Shown here piece by piece: positions 55,285 to 64,000 of a DNA stretch of 64,000 nucleotides (positions are counted from its first letter, which is position 1; the number at the start of each line of letters is the position of its first letter). The DNA is from Lepraria neglecta. Its lineage: Eukaryota > Ascomycota > Lecanoromycetes > Lecanorales > Stereocaulaceae. Location of the stretch: NCBI GenBank assembly GCA_033220425.1, contig CM065647.1:1426001-1490000 (forward strand), given 5' to 3'. Below the pieces are notes generated by a model. The model had not been told where the DNA came from, ran no database searches, and saw only the letters and a list, made by a program, of their open reading frames with translations. Both the position numbers and the translations under genes were made by a program.

Positions 55285-56122
55285 CTATTTCATTCCTTTC
55301 ACGAATACCTCCCTCATTCCCCTCAAGAACGCCCCCAAATCCCTACTCTCGTTCAATATATCTACGCAAGCTTCCACTTCGCCCTCCTCAACCTTCGGTC
55401 TGCAGCTGACAACCTTATACTCTCGTCTCTCGGTATCCAGCTCAAACCACGCCTCTCTCTCCCAGTCTCTCTCATCCACATGCGAAAACACGAACTTTAG
55501 CCTATCGACCTGCCCCGCCCCTTCAATCCTTAATCCAAGGTACGTCTCCCAGAAGTCCAGCTCGGGAATGTTTAATTTGGACTGTGCCTCCAACTCTTTC
55601 GCATGTTGAGCTTGAGCAGCTTTACGCTGCGAGATTTGTTTGTTGTAGGTAGCGATCTCTGAGCGCAGTCTGTCACGATGCTGAGCATGTGCGTCACGCT
55701 GCTGTGTTATGGCTGCAATGGCCGACTGCATCTCAGCAGTCTCGGCAGTTTGCGCAGAGAGGGCGGCGAAATGATGGGAGGATTTCTGTGCGAGGATTTC
55801 GATGTCTTTTGCTTTCATGCGTTGGTCCTCTGTATTTCACATGAGTCTTTGTTATAGTCACCCGTTCAAAAGGAGGGGCAGGTCCCATACCTTGTAGTTC
55901 AGCAACATTAATGCGAAATTGGTTTCGCTCTTCGAGTACACGCTTCCGCCCTTTTGCGATGAACTCGTCAAAGCGATCCGTAAAGCGCGCCATGCGCTCC
56001 CGTAGGTCATCGAAGCCGAAGTTGATGTTTGGGAGTGAATCTGCCATTGAGGGCGCGTCCGCTGAGGAGAGGGGCGGGCGCATTGCGCTGGTGGAGAGGG
56101 AGGGCTCGAACATGGTCGCCAT
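55285..56122 (-). CDS. SPC25: Kinetochore protein SPC25 (Ndc80 complex)
   Basis: Two exons (56122-55891 and 55829-55285; 61-bp intron GTATGG...TACAG) give 258 residues. The N-terminus ends LPNINFGFDDLRERMARFTD, a conserved fungal Spc25 block, followed by a long coiled coil (VLEERNQFRINVAELQEDQR to YNKQISQRKAAQAQHAKELE). The C-terminal RWD-type globular domain starts IPELDFWETYLGLRIEG and contains DRLKFVFSHVDERDWEREAW. Spc25 pairs with Spc24 and binds CENP-T/Mis12. The stop is 143 bp from the convergent F-box gene. Confidence 0.93.
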
Positions 56123-56473
56123 CGTAGCGGATTGAAGTAGCTGGAGGCAGTGTCTTGTAGATTCAGTAAAGCAGTTCGAAATGCCAGCTCATGTATGACA
56201 GGAGGCGCATGTTGAGAAGCTCATTGTTTACATCGGCGAAAAGTCCATAGCAACACCGGCGCTAGTGGTGCGCTAACATTTTCCAGCGGATATCCATGAC
56301 TTTTCGACAACCATTATTCACTTCAAATGAGCCAGCCTTTTGACCTTTGAACCTCTGAGCAGTGTCTCCCTCGAACGATCTCCTGAAACTGGGCAGCTGA
56401 GCCCAATGCTCGCTATGAACAGCGATACCCCGTACAGAATTTCGTACTGGATCAAGACTCGACGAAAACCCGG
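56123..56473. other. Shared upstream region of SPC25 and RRN6
   Basis: A 351-bp gap between divergent starts. No convincing frame. It holds both promoters. Confidence 0.45.
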
Positions 56474-59400
56474 ATGAGAAAGGCCCGCCCCATTGACCTC
56501 ACTTATGGTCACTTGGGTGAGCCTGTCTATGACTCCGAAAGCAAGAAATGGCACTTTCCTCGACGACCTTCTATAGGTAGTTATTCCAGCTTGATGCGAC
56601 CTCCATCTAGGCTAAATAATGCGGCAGGCCGACGCCTCAAGCTGGTAAGAGAACCAGTGGTTGCCCTTCAAGGTTCTTCGAAAGTCGCTACTAGAGGTTC
56701 TCAAAATGCTGCCGAACGATCCAATCACATCAAGGAACTCACTCGCCAGTACCCAGAGCTGGTTCCTGCAGCCTCTCTCATACCAGACTTGGCGCAAACC
56801 TCAGAGGCCACCAATGAGGTCACAGCTAACCATGACCCAACTACGTCAGGTTTGCTAGCTTTTGGAGAAGCTATTAATGTCACAAGCAACAAACCGGGAG
56901 TCAGAACAATACCCATCATTGCATGTGCCGCAGGCGAGGCAGGAGAACTTGTGAGGCTTGTCCATCTCGCAGAAGAGAAGCTGAGATGGGAGGGCAATGG
57001 GATACTCAAGCTGAATACTTTGTCAGCCACAAATGAGGAACAAGGATGGTGGGCAGGAAATGGGGGTCCCATACAGCAATTGGTTTTTGCAGAAGCTGAA
57101 GGTAAATCGAGCTACTGGCTCGCTGTTCGTTACCATGGGGCCATATCGATACTTCGCCCTTTGTTACGGACTTGTCCTGATTTCTCCAGCTCACGCGATG
57201 CAAGCCGGATCCATCTACCCTCATCTCATCTGGACGCTAATCATATAGTGACTTTGCCGGAGCAGAATGGTGTGCCCTTTTCTGGCGTGGCTTTCAATCC
57301 TTGGGACCATAAGCAGCTTGCCACCATTGATCAACAGGGTGATTGGAACGTTTGGGTTGTTGACGCATCGTTGAGAGTAAAGCAGAAAGGACCTGGCACA
57401 ATCACGAATCCTGCTAACGGCCATCTACTTGGAGTTCAGGAGCTGGACGGTGGTTCACCTCACGTAGCAGCAGATGGGTGGGGAGCAGTGCTATGGGCTA
57501 GTGACCAGGATACAATCGTTGTCGCTGATCGAACTGCATTTGCGGTCTTTGATATCAAGAGCAGCTCACGACAAGTTCAAGTACCAGTGCTTACCTCCAG
57601 CAGGGCCAGTGATTGGATTCTTGATGTGAAGAGAGGCTCTAGAGATCCCTGCAATGTGTTCGTGGCAACGTCTTTATGCATTTTCTGGTTACGGATGTCG
57701 AGCTCGGAGGAAGAGCCAAAGACCGCAGATATGAAGTCTAATGTACAATGCCTACTCTCATGGAGACACTTTCGAGACCAAGAAGACATCTCTCTACGTC
57801 TTAACACCCTTGAACTCTCAGAAAGGGCACCCGTTGATGAGGATGCCGGACCTGCTCCCCCCGATACATCTGACCATAATTCTAATACTGCCGCGACCAA
57901 AATTTTGCTGTACTCACGCTTGAGTGGTTTGGTCACTGTGTTTGCCTTCCAAGATGCAATGTCGTTATCAAAGCAAGCTCTCTCTGCATTGGATCCCTAC
58001 TCTCTCGAGCTCTCTACGGAAGAGAAAAGTGTATTGAGATCAGACCGCGACGCTCATGATCTTCATACAGACACGCGAATATCAGATGTCGTACTCAAAG
58101 CTGTTCCCAATGACAACCCAGATGAGTACATGCCGTCTTGCCAGGGCCAATCCCTCGTTACGGAGCGTGTCAATTACTATCAGCTCAGTATATTGACACA
58201 TGACTTGGCACTGTCAGAAGGATTGTACGCAGAAGTGGATGAAGACTCGCGCTTCTCAATCGATCCACCCGACACTCGTACTCGCAGGGAGTTCTCGAAG
58301 ACACCAGTAAAAGTCTTGGATGATTTCATCGTACCAGATGTGTTTGATGATCACGATTACCAAAGCTCCGAGGAGCGTCTGGAAAGTCCAAGTGCGCAAC
58401 ACGACTTAGAGCACGGGAAAGCAAGGTCAATTAAGCCTGATGAGGACCCGTGGACCATCTCTCTTGGATGGCTCGAAAAGGAAGTCCATGCCTCTCTGTC
58501 TGAACGCTCTCCTAGTTTCGATGAATGTTTGGCAGCGCTCTACGCCACGATTAAGGAAACACTTGCGCTGCAGGATACACCCCTAGAAACCTTGCATCGT
58601 GTCTTGAATACGACAATCTCCGTCGTTGACATTGACAAAGCCACCGCCAACTTTACAGAATTCTTAGAAGACGCTTCACGGATCGAAGACGAAGAGCCCA
58701 AGGAGGACATTGGCGAAAGCAAACGAGTCGTCTTCTCGAATATTTCGACGCCTTCAATGCGGAATGTTTTGGGGCTTGAAGATCGCATCCAACTCTCTGC
58801 AGTCTACGATAGCTTTATCAAAGCTTGGATAGCTCCTCTGTCACGCAGTATACCAGGCCGGGCACGGATTGCGCTAGAGAAATTGTTGAGAGACTTGACG
58901 GCCAAGATATGTCTCGCCAGCTACGAAATGCGTGTAGTTAGAGAGACTGATCTCGACGAGGAAGCTCCTCCCGGTGACGGTACGGGTGCAGGTGCCGAAT
59001 TCGTACTCCCTGTCAGACGAAGGGTCTCAGCTACCAGCCTCAGGAAAGGCAAAGAGTTAGTAGCGAGGTCCTCCTCGCCACTTGCGTCATCTCAAATCTC
59101 TCAAGACGTTGGTTTTCTGCCCTCTTCTCCACTCCGCGCTCTACCTACGCCTGAGCCGACGCCGTCTTTACGATCTAAGAGTTCTGCCTCTTCCCTCGCG
59201 GCCGCAGAAGATCCAGCTAGCCTGCGCCTAAAAGCTTATGCTAGCCTTGCGCCACAACCAGCCTTACCAATCAAGATGTCGAATCTGCTTAATCATTGGG
59301 AGGTCGGCGCTGATCCCGCCAACTACGACTGGGAGGCAGCGCAGCAAGCTTTCAATGACGAAGATGAAAGCGAGAACGAGGCCCGAGCGAAGCAGCGCCA

Positions 59401-59620
59401 GCGTTCTGAGAGACGCCGGAAGAGACAAAGGCAGGAAACGATCGGAGCTTCTTCGCAGCCACCGCCCAAGCGTTTAGGAGGAAGTCAGCCTCAGGTAGCT
59501 CAAGAGACGCAAGGTAGCAGCCAACCGGCAGACAGCATGGCCATTGCAAGCCAGATTGAGCCGGGACGATTCCGTGTACGAGCCAAACCGAAGAAGAAGA
59601 AGCGAACCGGCGGCTTCTGA
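56474..59620 (+). CDS. RRN6: RRN6-like RNA polymerase I initiation factor
   Basis: A single exon of 1048 codons. It begins RPIDLTYGHLGEPVYDSESK, the conserved N-terminus of fungal Rrn6 proteins. Residues about 160-470 form a beta-propeller (VAFNPWDHKQLATIDQQGDW, NVWVVDASL, DQDTIVVADRTAFAVFDI). A helical domain follows (WTISLGWLEKEVHASLSERS, DRIQLSAVYDSFIKAWIAPL). The C-terminus is Ser/Arg-rich and ends EPGRFRVRAKPKKKKRTGGF, typical of the family. Rrn6 is part of the core factor that recruits Pol I to rDNA promoters. The ATG used is the first in frame after upstream stops; the first three residues may differ. Confidence 0.87.
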   Translation: MRKARPIDLTYGHLGEPVYDSESKKWHFPRRPSIGSYSSLMRPPSRLNNAAGRRLKLVREPVVALQGSSKVATRGSQNAAERSNHIKELTRQYPELVPAASLIPDLAQTSEATNEVTANHDPTTSGLLAFGEAINVTSNKPGVRTIPIIACAAGEAGELVRLVHLAEEKLRWEGNGILKLNTLSATNEEQGWWAGNGGPIQQLVFAEAEGKSSYWLAVRYHGAISILRPLLRTCPDFSSSRDASRIHLPSSHLDANHIVTLPEQNGVPFSGVAFNPWDHKQLATIDQQGDWNVWVVDASLRVKQKGPGTITNPANGHLLGVQELDGGSPHVAADGWGAVLWASDQDTIVVADRTAFAVFDIKSSSRQVQVPVLTSSRASDWILDVKRGSRDPCNVFVATSLCIFWLRMSSSEEEPKTADMKSNVQCLLSWRHFRDQEDISLRLNTLELSERAPVDEDAGPAPPDTSDHNSNTAATKILLYSRLSGLVTVFAFQDAMSLSKQALSALDPYSLELSTEEKSVLRSDRDAHDLHTDTRISDVVLKAVPNDNPDEYMPSCQGQSLVTERVNYYQLSILTHDLALSEGLYAEVDEDSRFSIDPPDTRTRREFSKTPVKVLDDFIVPDVFDDHDYQSSEERLESPSAQHDLEHGKARSIKPDEDPWTISLGWLEKEVHASLSERSPSFDECLAALYATIKETLALQDTPLETLHRVLNTTISVVDIDKATANFTEFLEDASRIEDEEPKEDIGESKRVVFSNISTPSMRNVLGLEDRIQLSAVYDSFIKAWIAPLSRSIPGRARIALEKLLRDLTAKICLASYEMRVVRETDLDEEAPPGDGTGAGAEFVLPVRRRVSATSLRKGKELVARSSSPLASSQISQDVGFLPSSPLRALPTPEPTPSLRSKSSASSLAAAEDPASLRLKAYASLAPQPALPIKMSNLLNHWEVGADPANYDWEAAQQAFNDEDESENEARAKQRQRSERRRKRQRQETIGASSQPPPKRLGGSQPQVAQETQGSSQPADSMAIASQIEPGRFRVRAKPKKKKRTGGF

Positions 59621-60119
59621 TGGATGGTCTAACCCAAAGAGCATTTTGTAGGTGTATTCTTGAACTCAGTGACCGATTGGTGACGAACGAGGCGCTTCAG
59701 CACCCTCCTATGATCATCTCTATCAACAGAATCCATACTCACCAATTGGGAAACCCCAACTATTTTTGGAGTATAAGTTTCACCGGCACACGCTTCGCCT
59801 TGCATTAAATCTCGAAGTGTAGTTGCACTTTTGCAAAACGCCCTCAAGCACTAGAAGTTCTTGATTGTATCAAAAGGAGAGATTTTTTTCTTGGTGGCAA
59901 CACCCCCTCACAAGGCCACTCAAACTCGAGCAAATTTGTCTCCACTGCAAAGGCCAATCTGTTGAGAACCCCCTCTCGCCTCTGCATCCTCGCTCTCGAC
60001 ATCCCTCATTCCCGTTCACCCATCTCTACCTCAATGGCCTACGTCCACTGGGTACCACAAAATCCACCGACCTACGCGGCAAGCGAGGCCAAAGCTGGCC
60101 GCCAAATCTAACAGCAACC
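59621..60119. other. Intergenic region after RRN6
   Basis: Includes the RRN6 3' UTR and pyrimidine-rich sequence (CTCTCGCCTCTGCATCCTCG) that looks like the promoter of the decayed gene at 60120. Confidence 0.4.
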
Positions 60120-61179
60120 ATGTCCCGTTCAACTAGATTCGATTCCCAATTCTCAAGCATCTCCTTTGGACGCCGAGACAAGGACCTGTACCCCAATGTT
60201 GTTGCCCCCTTTGACGCGCCAGCGCTCGAGGCGCTCGGAGTACTGGGAGGAGTTCCCCGTAGCCACTTACGTGATGACGATAGAGCCTCTGGATCGGAAG
60301 ACGATATTGAAATTGAGGATACGGGCTCTGAAGAGGGATGTGCGGGAGGGTGCTGAGGATGAAGAATTGGGAAGACGGTTACTATTGAGGAGGGATTCTG
60401 GCTATGATGCTGAGGACGAGAGGCCCTGTAAATGATCGAAGATACGAAGGTCTGCGGAGAGACGTTCTAGAAAAAATCCTCGCCAGTCCTCGCTGGAGAT
60501 CGCAAAGAATATCTCGCGCGAATTCGACCAGAAAACCGACGATCGCGCATCCATCTTCCCAGACTCTCCAAAGACGCTCCTTACCTCCCCGCCTCCGAAG
60601 CCCGCCGCGCAGCCTGAATTAATGCAGTTGCTATATTCGTACTTGGACACAAGGACAGGAGCGTCGCTGATGGCCGATGGAATTCTATCTACACGCCTGC
60701 CTCCCCTCCCGCCCTTGTTCCTTCATGCACCCCCGATGCTCAGACACTCAGCATTTGTATCAGCATCTGCGAAGCAAAATCGAGCTCACTACCGAGGAGA
60801 TGCTACCCACGCCGGCTAAGCGTCGAAGCCCAATGTCTTATTGCGGCGAGGGCCAGGGAAAGGAGGGAGATATTCGTAATAAAACAGCGACCGCCTACGC
60901 AGCGTCCACAGCCTCCACAGAACATCTTCAAGAAAGGATGGAACCTCATCAAGCTCAAGGACATGATACACGACAAGATCTACCCATCAAAGCTTCGACA
61001 TTGCGCAAGCCTATGCTCGCAGGACGGAGTATAAGAAATGGCAAGCTAGGAGGAGAAAACCTATGTTTAGTGGGAAATGGGTGCAGAGCGTGGCTAAGGT
61101 GGTTGGGGGCCGGAGGGGAAAGTTGAAGCCTGCTCCGTTGTATAGGATGCCTATGATTGACGGGGACGAGGACAAGTGA
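60120..61179 (+). pseudogene. Unknown fungal protein gene scattered over several frames
   Basis: Sensible protein pieces appear in order but in changing frames: MSRSTRFDSQFSSISFGRRD; then EYWEEFPVATYVMTIEPLDR, LGRRLLLRRDSGYDAEDERP; then NDRRYEGLRRDVLEKILASP; then REFDQKTDDRASIFPDSPKT and MQLLYSYLDTRTGASLMADG; then CSDTQHLYQHLRSKIELTTE; then NIFKKGWNLIKLKDMIHDKI; finally SFDIAQAYARRTEYKKWQAR and LYRMPMIDGDEDK with a TGA at 61177. I could not find introns that would join them. At least five small indels are implied. The intact RRN6 and XPO1 genes on both sides make general assembly noise unlikely. Family not identified. Confidence 0.5.
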
Positions 61180-61701
61180 GGATGAGACGCAATGTGGTCT
61201 TTTGCCAAGTTGGAAAACACAGATGAGTTAATATAACCACCTTGCGCCTCCTGATTAGTGTATGAATCAGTGTTCCAAGATAGGGCCCCACGATGAAGTT
61301 GAGTTGAATTTTGAATTTTCACTACGCAAGCATTATCTAGGCATCGGTGCCGCCTGCATCTAGACAGAATCTATCTAGTATCAACACAATGTGGTATTCC
61401 CGCTTTATGCACCTTCAATGTCTGCGCCATTTCGCTTTGATTTTTTTTCCTGCGGTTTTTTCAATCATTTCAATCTGAAATCTGAAAGTCTCATGAACAT
61501 TCCTCATATCTCTTTTCCAGTAGTTGTGCCTCCACTATCAGTGGTATGAGGTGTACCAGAGGATCCTGGATACGAAAAGGCTCAGATGCATTAGAGATCG
61601 TAGAAATCCCAGCCATCAAGGTTGTCTCCAGTAGTAGAAGGCAAACGCTGGCCATTACCTCCGTCCGTAGTAGCGTATTCGGCTCTGAATTCCTCAGCGA
61701 G
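61180..61701. other. Intergenic region 3' of XPO1
   Basis: Between the relic and the XPO1 stop. It contains T-rich runs at 61438-61446 and 61457-61463. No gene recognised. Confidence 0.4.
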
Positions 61702-64000
61702 TCACAACTCATCATCTTGATCGATCTCCGAGGGCTTCAGTAATCCTCCCACCTTCGCAGCTCGCTCGCGCTCAGCTTCCTTGGCAGCTTGTTGAGCTGT
61801 TTCTCGGTCTTCGGCGTACAAGTCGGTGTTGTCTCCCGAAAACTCCTTGAGTTGGATGAGGAAGTCTCGGATATTGAGCTTGAATCGGCCTAGGTCGCTA
61901 CTGAGGGTGAAGAGACCTTCGATGAAAATTGAGATTTGGGCACTGGAGGGTGTAAGTATGACAAGTAATTGAGTTGGCGTCGTTTGTAGGGGGAGAACGT
62001 ACGGTTGAAGGTTTGGGAATGCACTCTGTAGTAGGTTACCAATGAATTCAGTCAGGAACTGTCTATTGGTTGTGCCAGCTTGAGCCTGCTCAGGAGTGTA
62101 GACAGGCTCGCTGATCTTTCCGGACTCGACGAAGTAGAACATCCGGGAGAGCAGGAGCGTCTGCAACTTGAAGCCTAGAGAGAGGTTTAGCATTGTGATA
62201 GTTGATGGTGCTGAAGATGGTACTTGCCAGCTTTATGATCCGAATCAGTCAGGACGAAGAAGACATCCTGCAGAATCGTAACGTAGAATTGCTGGAAGAA
62301 CATGCTTGATGTTTGCGGGTCCGTGTTCTCAGCCATGTTGTCCATCAACTCAATGCACATGCTGAGACCAGTAGTCTCCACTTCTCTATTATCATGCTTG
62401 CTGGCCCACATGCAAGAGTCGATGACAAACTTGAATTGACGGCCATCCAGCTTGAGGAGTGCAGGGAAGCAGAAGAGGTTGATAGCTTTCAGGAGCTTGA
62501 AGAATTCGACGCGGTGTTGTGGGTATTCTGAGAAATCTTTATTAATCATCTCGAGCGTGCATTCGAAGACGTTCTCCATAATCGTGGGAACTTTGTCGGA
62601 CATGAGAGCCTATAAAACGTCATTACTATGACTGTAGCTTCACGAGTAACACCTCTGACCGAATGCTTCGAGGTGCGGACTGTCCAACGTACATTGAGCT
62701 TGCTGATAACAGTTGTCATCACATCCAATACCTCTGCGTCTCGAGCATCCGGCACGTTTCGGTTGTAGTCTACCAAGACAGCATCCAATAGAGGAGGGAC
62801 AATATTAGCATTGACCATCTCCAAATCATCGGCTTTCTCAACGTAAATCTGGATGAGCTTCAAGATCTCCTTCTTGATGGTTCGAAGGCCCCGGACCTTA
62901 GGCATCTTGGTAGCAATTACGCCTTTTCGGGATTAGCAACATTATATGTGAAAGATTCTGCATTGGGAAACTTACCCTCTCGAATCACACTGTCCGATAT
63001 CATCTGACTAGTCGCTCGATACATGGACAACATATCGTGATAGATGCGTCCGATCTGTGGGTAGAAGTAGCTACCTATTGATGTGCAAGCCGCGACGTTG
63101 GTCTTCATGATGTTGCCAACGACCTTGATAGTTTCGCCGTCTTGAAGTATGGATGGGTCGTTGTTTGCTTGGCTGATGATTTGATCCCACTGAAAGTCTA
63201 AGTCAGCAATTGCATCAGAAATGAGACAATATGGAAACGCACAGCTTGGTTTGGGTATGACATGAGCTCTGCAATAAGTCTCTCTTGCTGGCTCTTCTGG
63301 CCTTGAGCACTAATCATATGCCCACAAGCTTCGTAGAAGGTATGCACTTGCTGAGGAGTCAAGTCGACCGTGATCTTCCGCAGAGTTCGAACGATCTCGT
63401 CGATGAAGGGCTCGTTCTCTCCTGATTGCAGAGCTACAAAGTGGCGCTTGCACTTGTTAGCGATTTTGATGAACGTATCGCAAGCCATGTCCTGGACACC
63501 TATATAGAGTCAGTACAAATCATTGAGAGGGGCTTCCGGTCCGGGTCTTACCCTCGTGAGTCTCATGCATGAATTCGAAAAGCTTGTTGACGACAGTCTT
63601 TAGGAATTTCCAGTGAGCCTTAAGGAAACGCGGATATTGCCCAACGATATACATGATGTTACTGGCAACAACAGCTTTGTTGTCCTTGCCTCGCTTCATC
63701 TCGGTTAGACCCAAGAGATCCTTGATCACGGTCACGAGGAAGCGCTTTTCTGTTTCCTCATTCATCGCGCCAGATATAGATCCAATAGCCCAGCATAAAG
63801 TATTGCAATTGGCCCATGACCATTCGCTGCCGTCCACTTGCCGAGCCAGCTTGTCTGACATGATGTTCTCCGTGTCGACAACGTCTAGATGAGTCAGGTA
63901 GACAAGGCACTCGCGGCTAGTCTTGTAGAGCTGGATCGTGTCGCTCTCCTTGACGAATTCTCTAACGATCTCGCCCTCGTCATTCTCCACAATCAGGACT
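61702..64000 (-). CDS. XPO1: Exportin-1 (CRM1), C-terminal part (5' end beyond right edge)
   Basis: Seven exons in the window: 64000-63552, 63499-63243, 63189-62976, 62922-62693, 62609-62228, 62174-62003 and 61942-61702. The first shows [40 protein letters not shown], then [20 protein letters not shown] and [20 protein letters not shown], the NES-groove HEAT repeats. [20 protein letters not shown] spans the next join. The end is [18 protein letters not shown]1 exports proteins with leucine-rich NES together with RanGTP. Introns are 52-83 bp; the intron 62227-62175 begins GCAAGT and ends TCTAG, a GC-AG intron, and is required to read [16 protein letters not shown]. At the leptomycin-B site (Cys528 in human) this protein has Thr (GLTEMKRG). 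Confidence 0.96.

Noticed and set aside
28749-56122. A biosynthetic gene cluster in the island (monooxygenase, questin oxidase, transporter)
   Set aside because: The enzyme pieces are truncated, and no polyketide synthase, NRPS or terpene synthase signature is present, so there is no working cluster.
1-64000. CRISPR arrays, operons, ribosome binding sites, phage genes
   Set aside because: The window is fungal nuclear DNA; no regular spaced direct repeats of CRISPR type were seen.

Overview
The window is nuclear DNA of a filamentous ascomycete (Pezizomycotina; a dothideomycete is my guess, not proven). The evidence is short spliceosomal introns of about 43-146 bp with CTRAY branch motifs, typical fungal genes (PEX7, Ecl1-type factor, Zn2Cys6 regulator, RRN6, DASH subunit DAD2), and a block of damaged repeat-like DNA whose stop codons look like C-to-T decay (repeat-induced point mutation, RIP). 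Most genes are spliced, so the exon joins given here were read by hand from frame, splice signals and protein family pattern.

Left arm (1-34.5 kb) is mostly housekeeping: the 5' part of the mitochondrial Obg GTPase MTG2 (minus) divergent from an AKTIP-like E2 variant, a small membrane protein, a VWA-like protein, PEX7, a frameshifted Zn2Cys6 regulator divergent from an SDR oxidoreductase, a C2HC protein, an RBR ubiquitin ligase with a damaged or oddly spliced RING2, an AlkB dioxygenase with CUE and GRF domains, a JmjC protein, a broken arrestin gene and an Ecl1-like zinc protein. Then shugoshin and DAD2 sit head to head, followed by a TPX2-like spindle protein candidate.

Middle (34.9-50.4 kb) is an accessory island. 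It holds remnants only (FAD monooxygenase tail, a TTAA-bounded DNA element, TPR and NB-ARC/TPR pieces, a chromo-like module, a DUF7587-like relic, a questin-oxidase-like tail), an inverted dispersed repeat pair, a minisatellite and a CpA-poor stretch. One gene in it is fully intact: an eight-exon MFS sugar transporter.

Right arm (51-64 kb) returns to housekeeping genes: MZT1, the ubiquitin-binding adaptor CUE5, an F-box/Cys-rich protein, SPC25, RRN6, a multiply frameshifted relic, and the 3' two-fifths or so of exportin-1 (XPO1/CRM1), which carries Thr at the leptomycin-B position.

The most notable themes are: five chromosome-segregation genes (SGO1, DAD2, TPX2-like, MZT1, SPC25) within 28 kb, split by the accessory island; three GC-AG introns (AlkB, CUE5, XPO1); and a surprising number of genes broken by one or a few small lesions beside intact neighbours.
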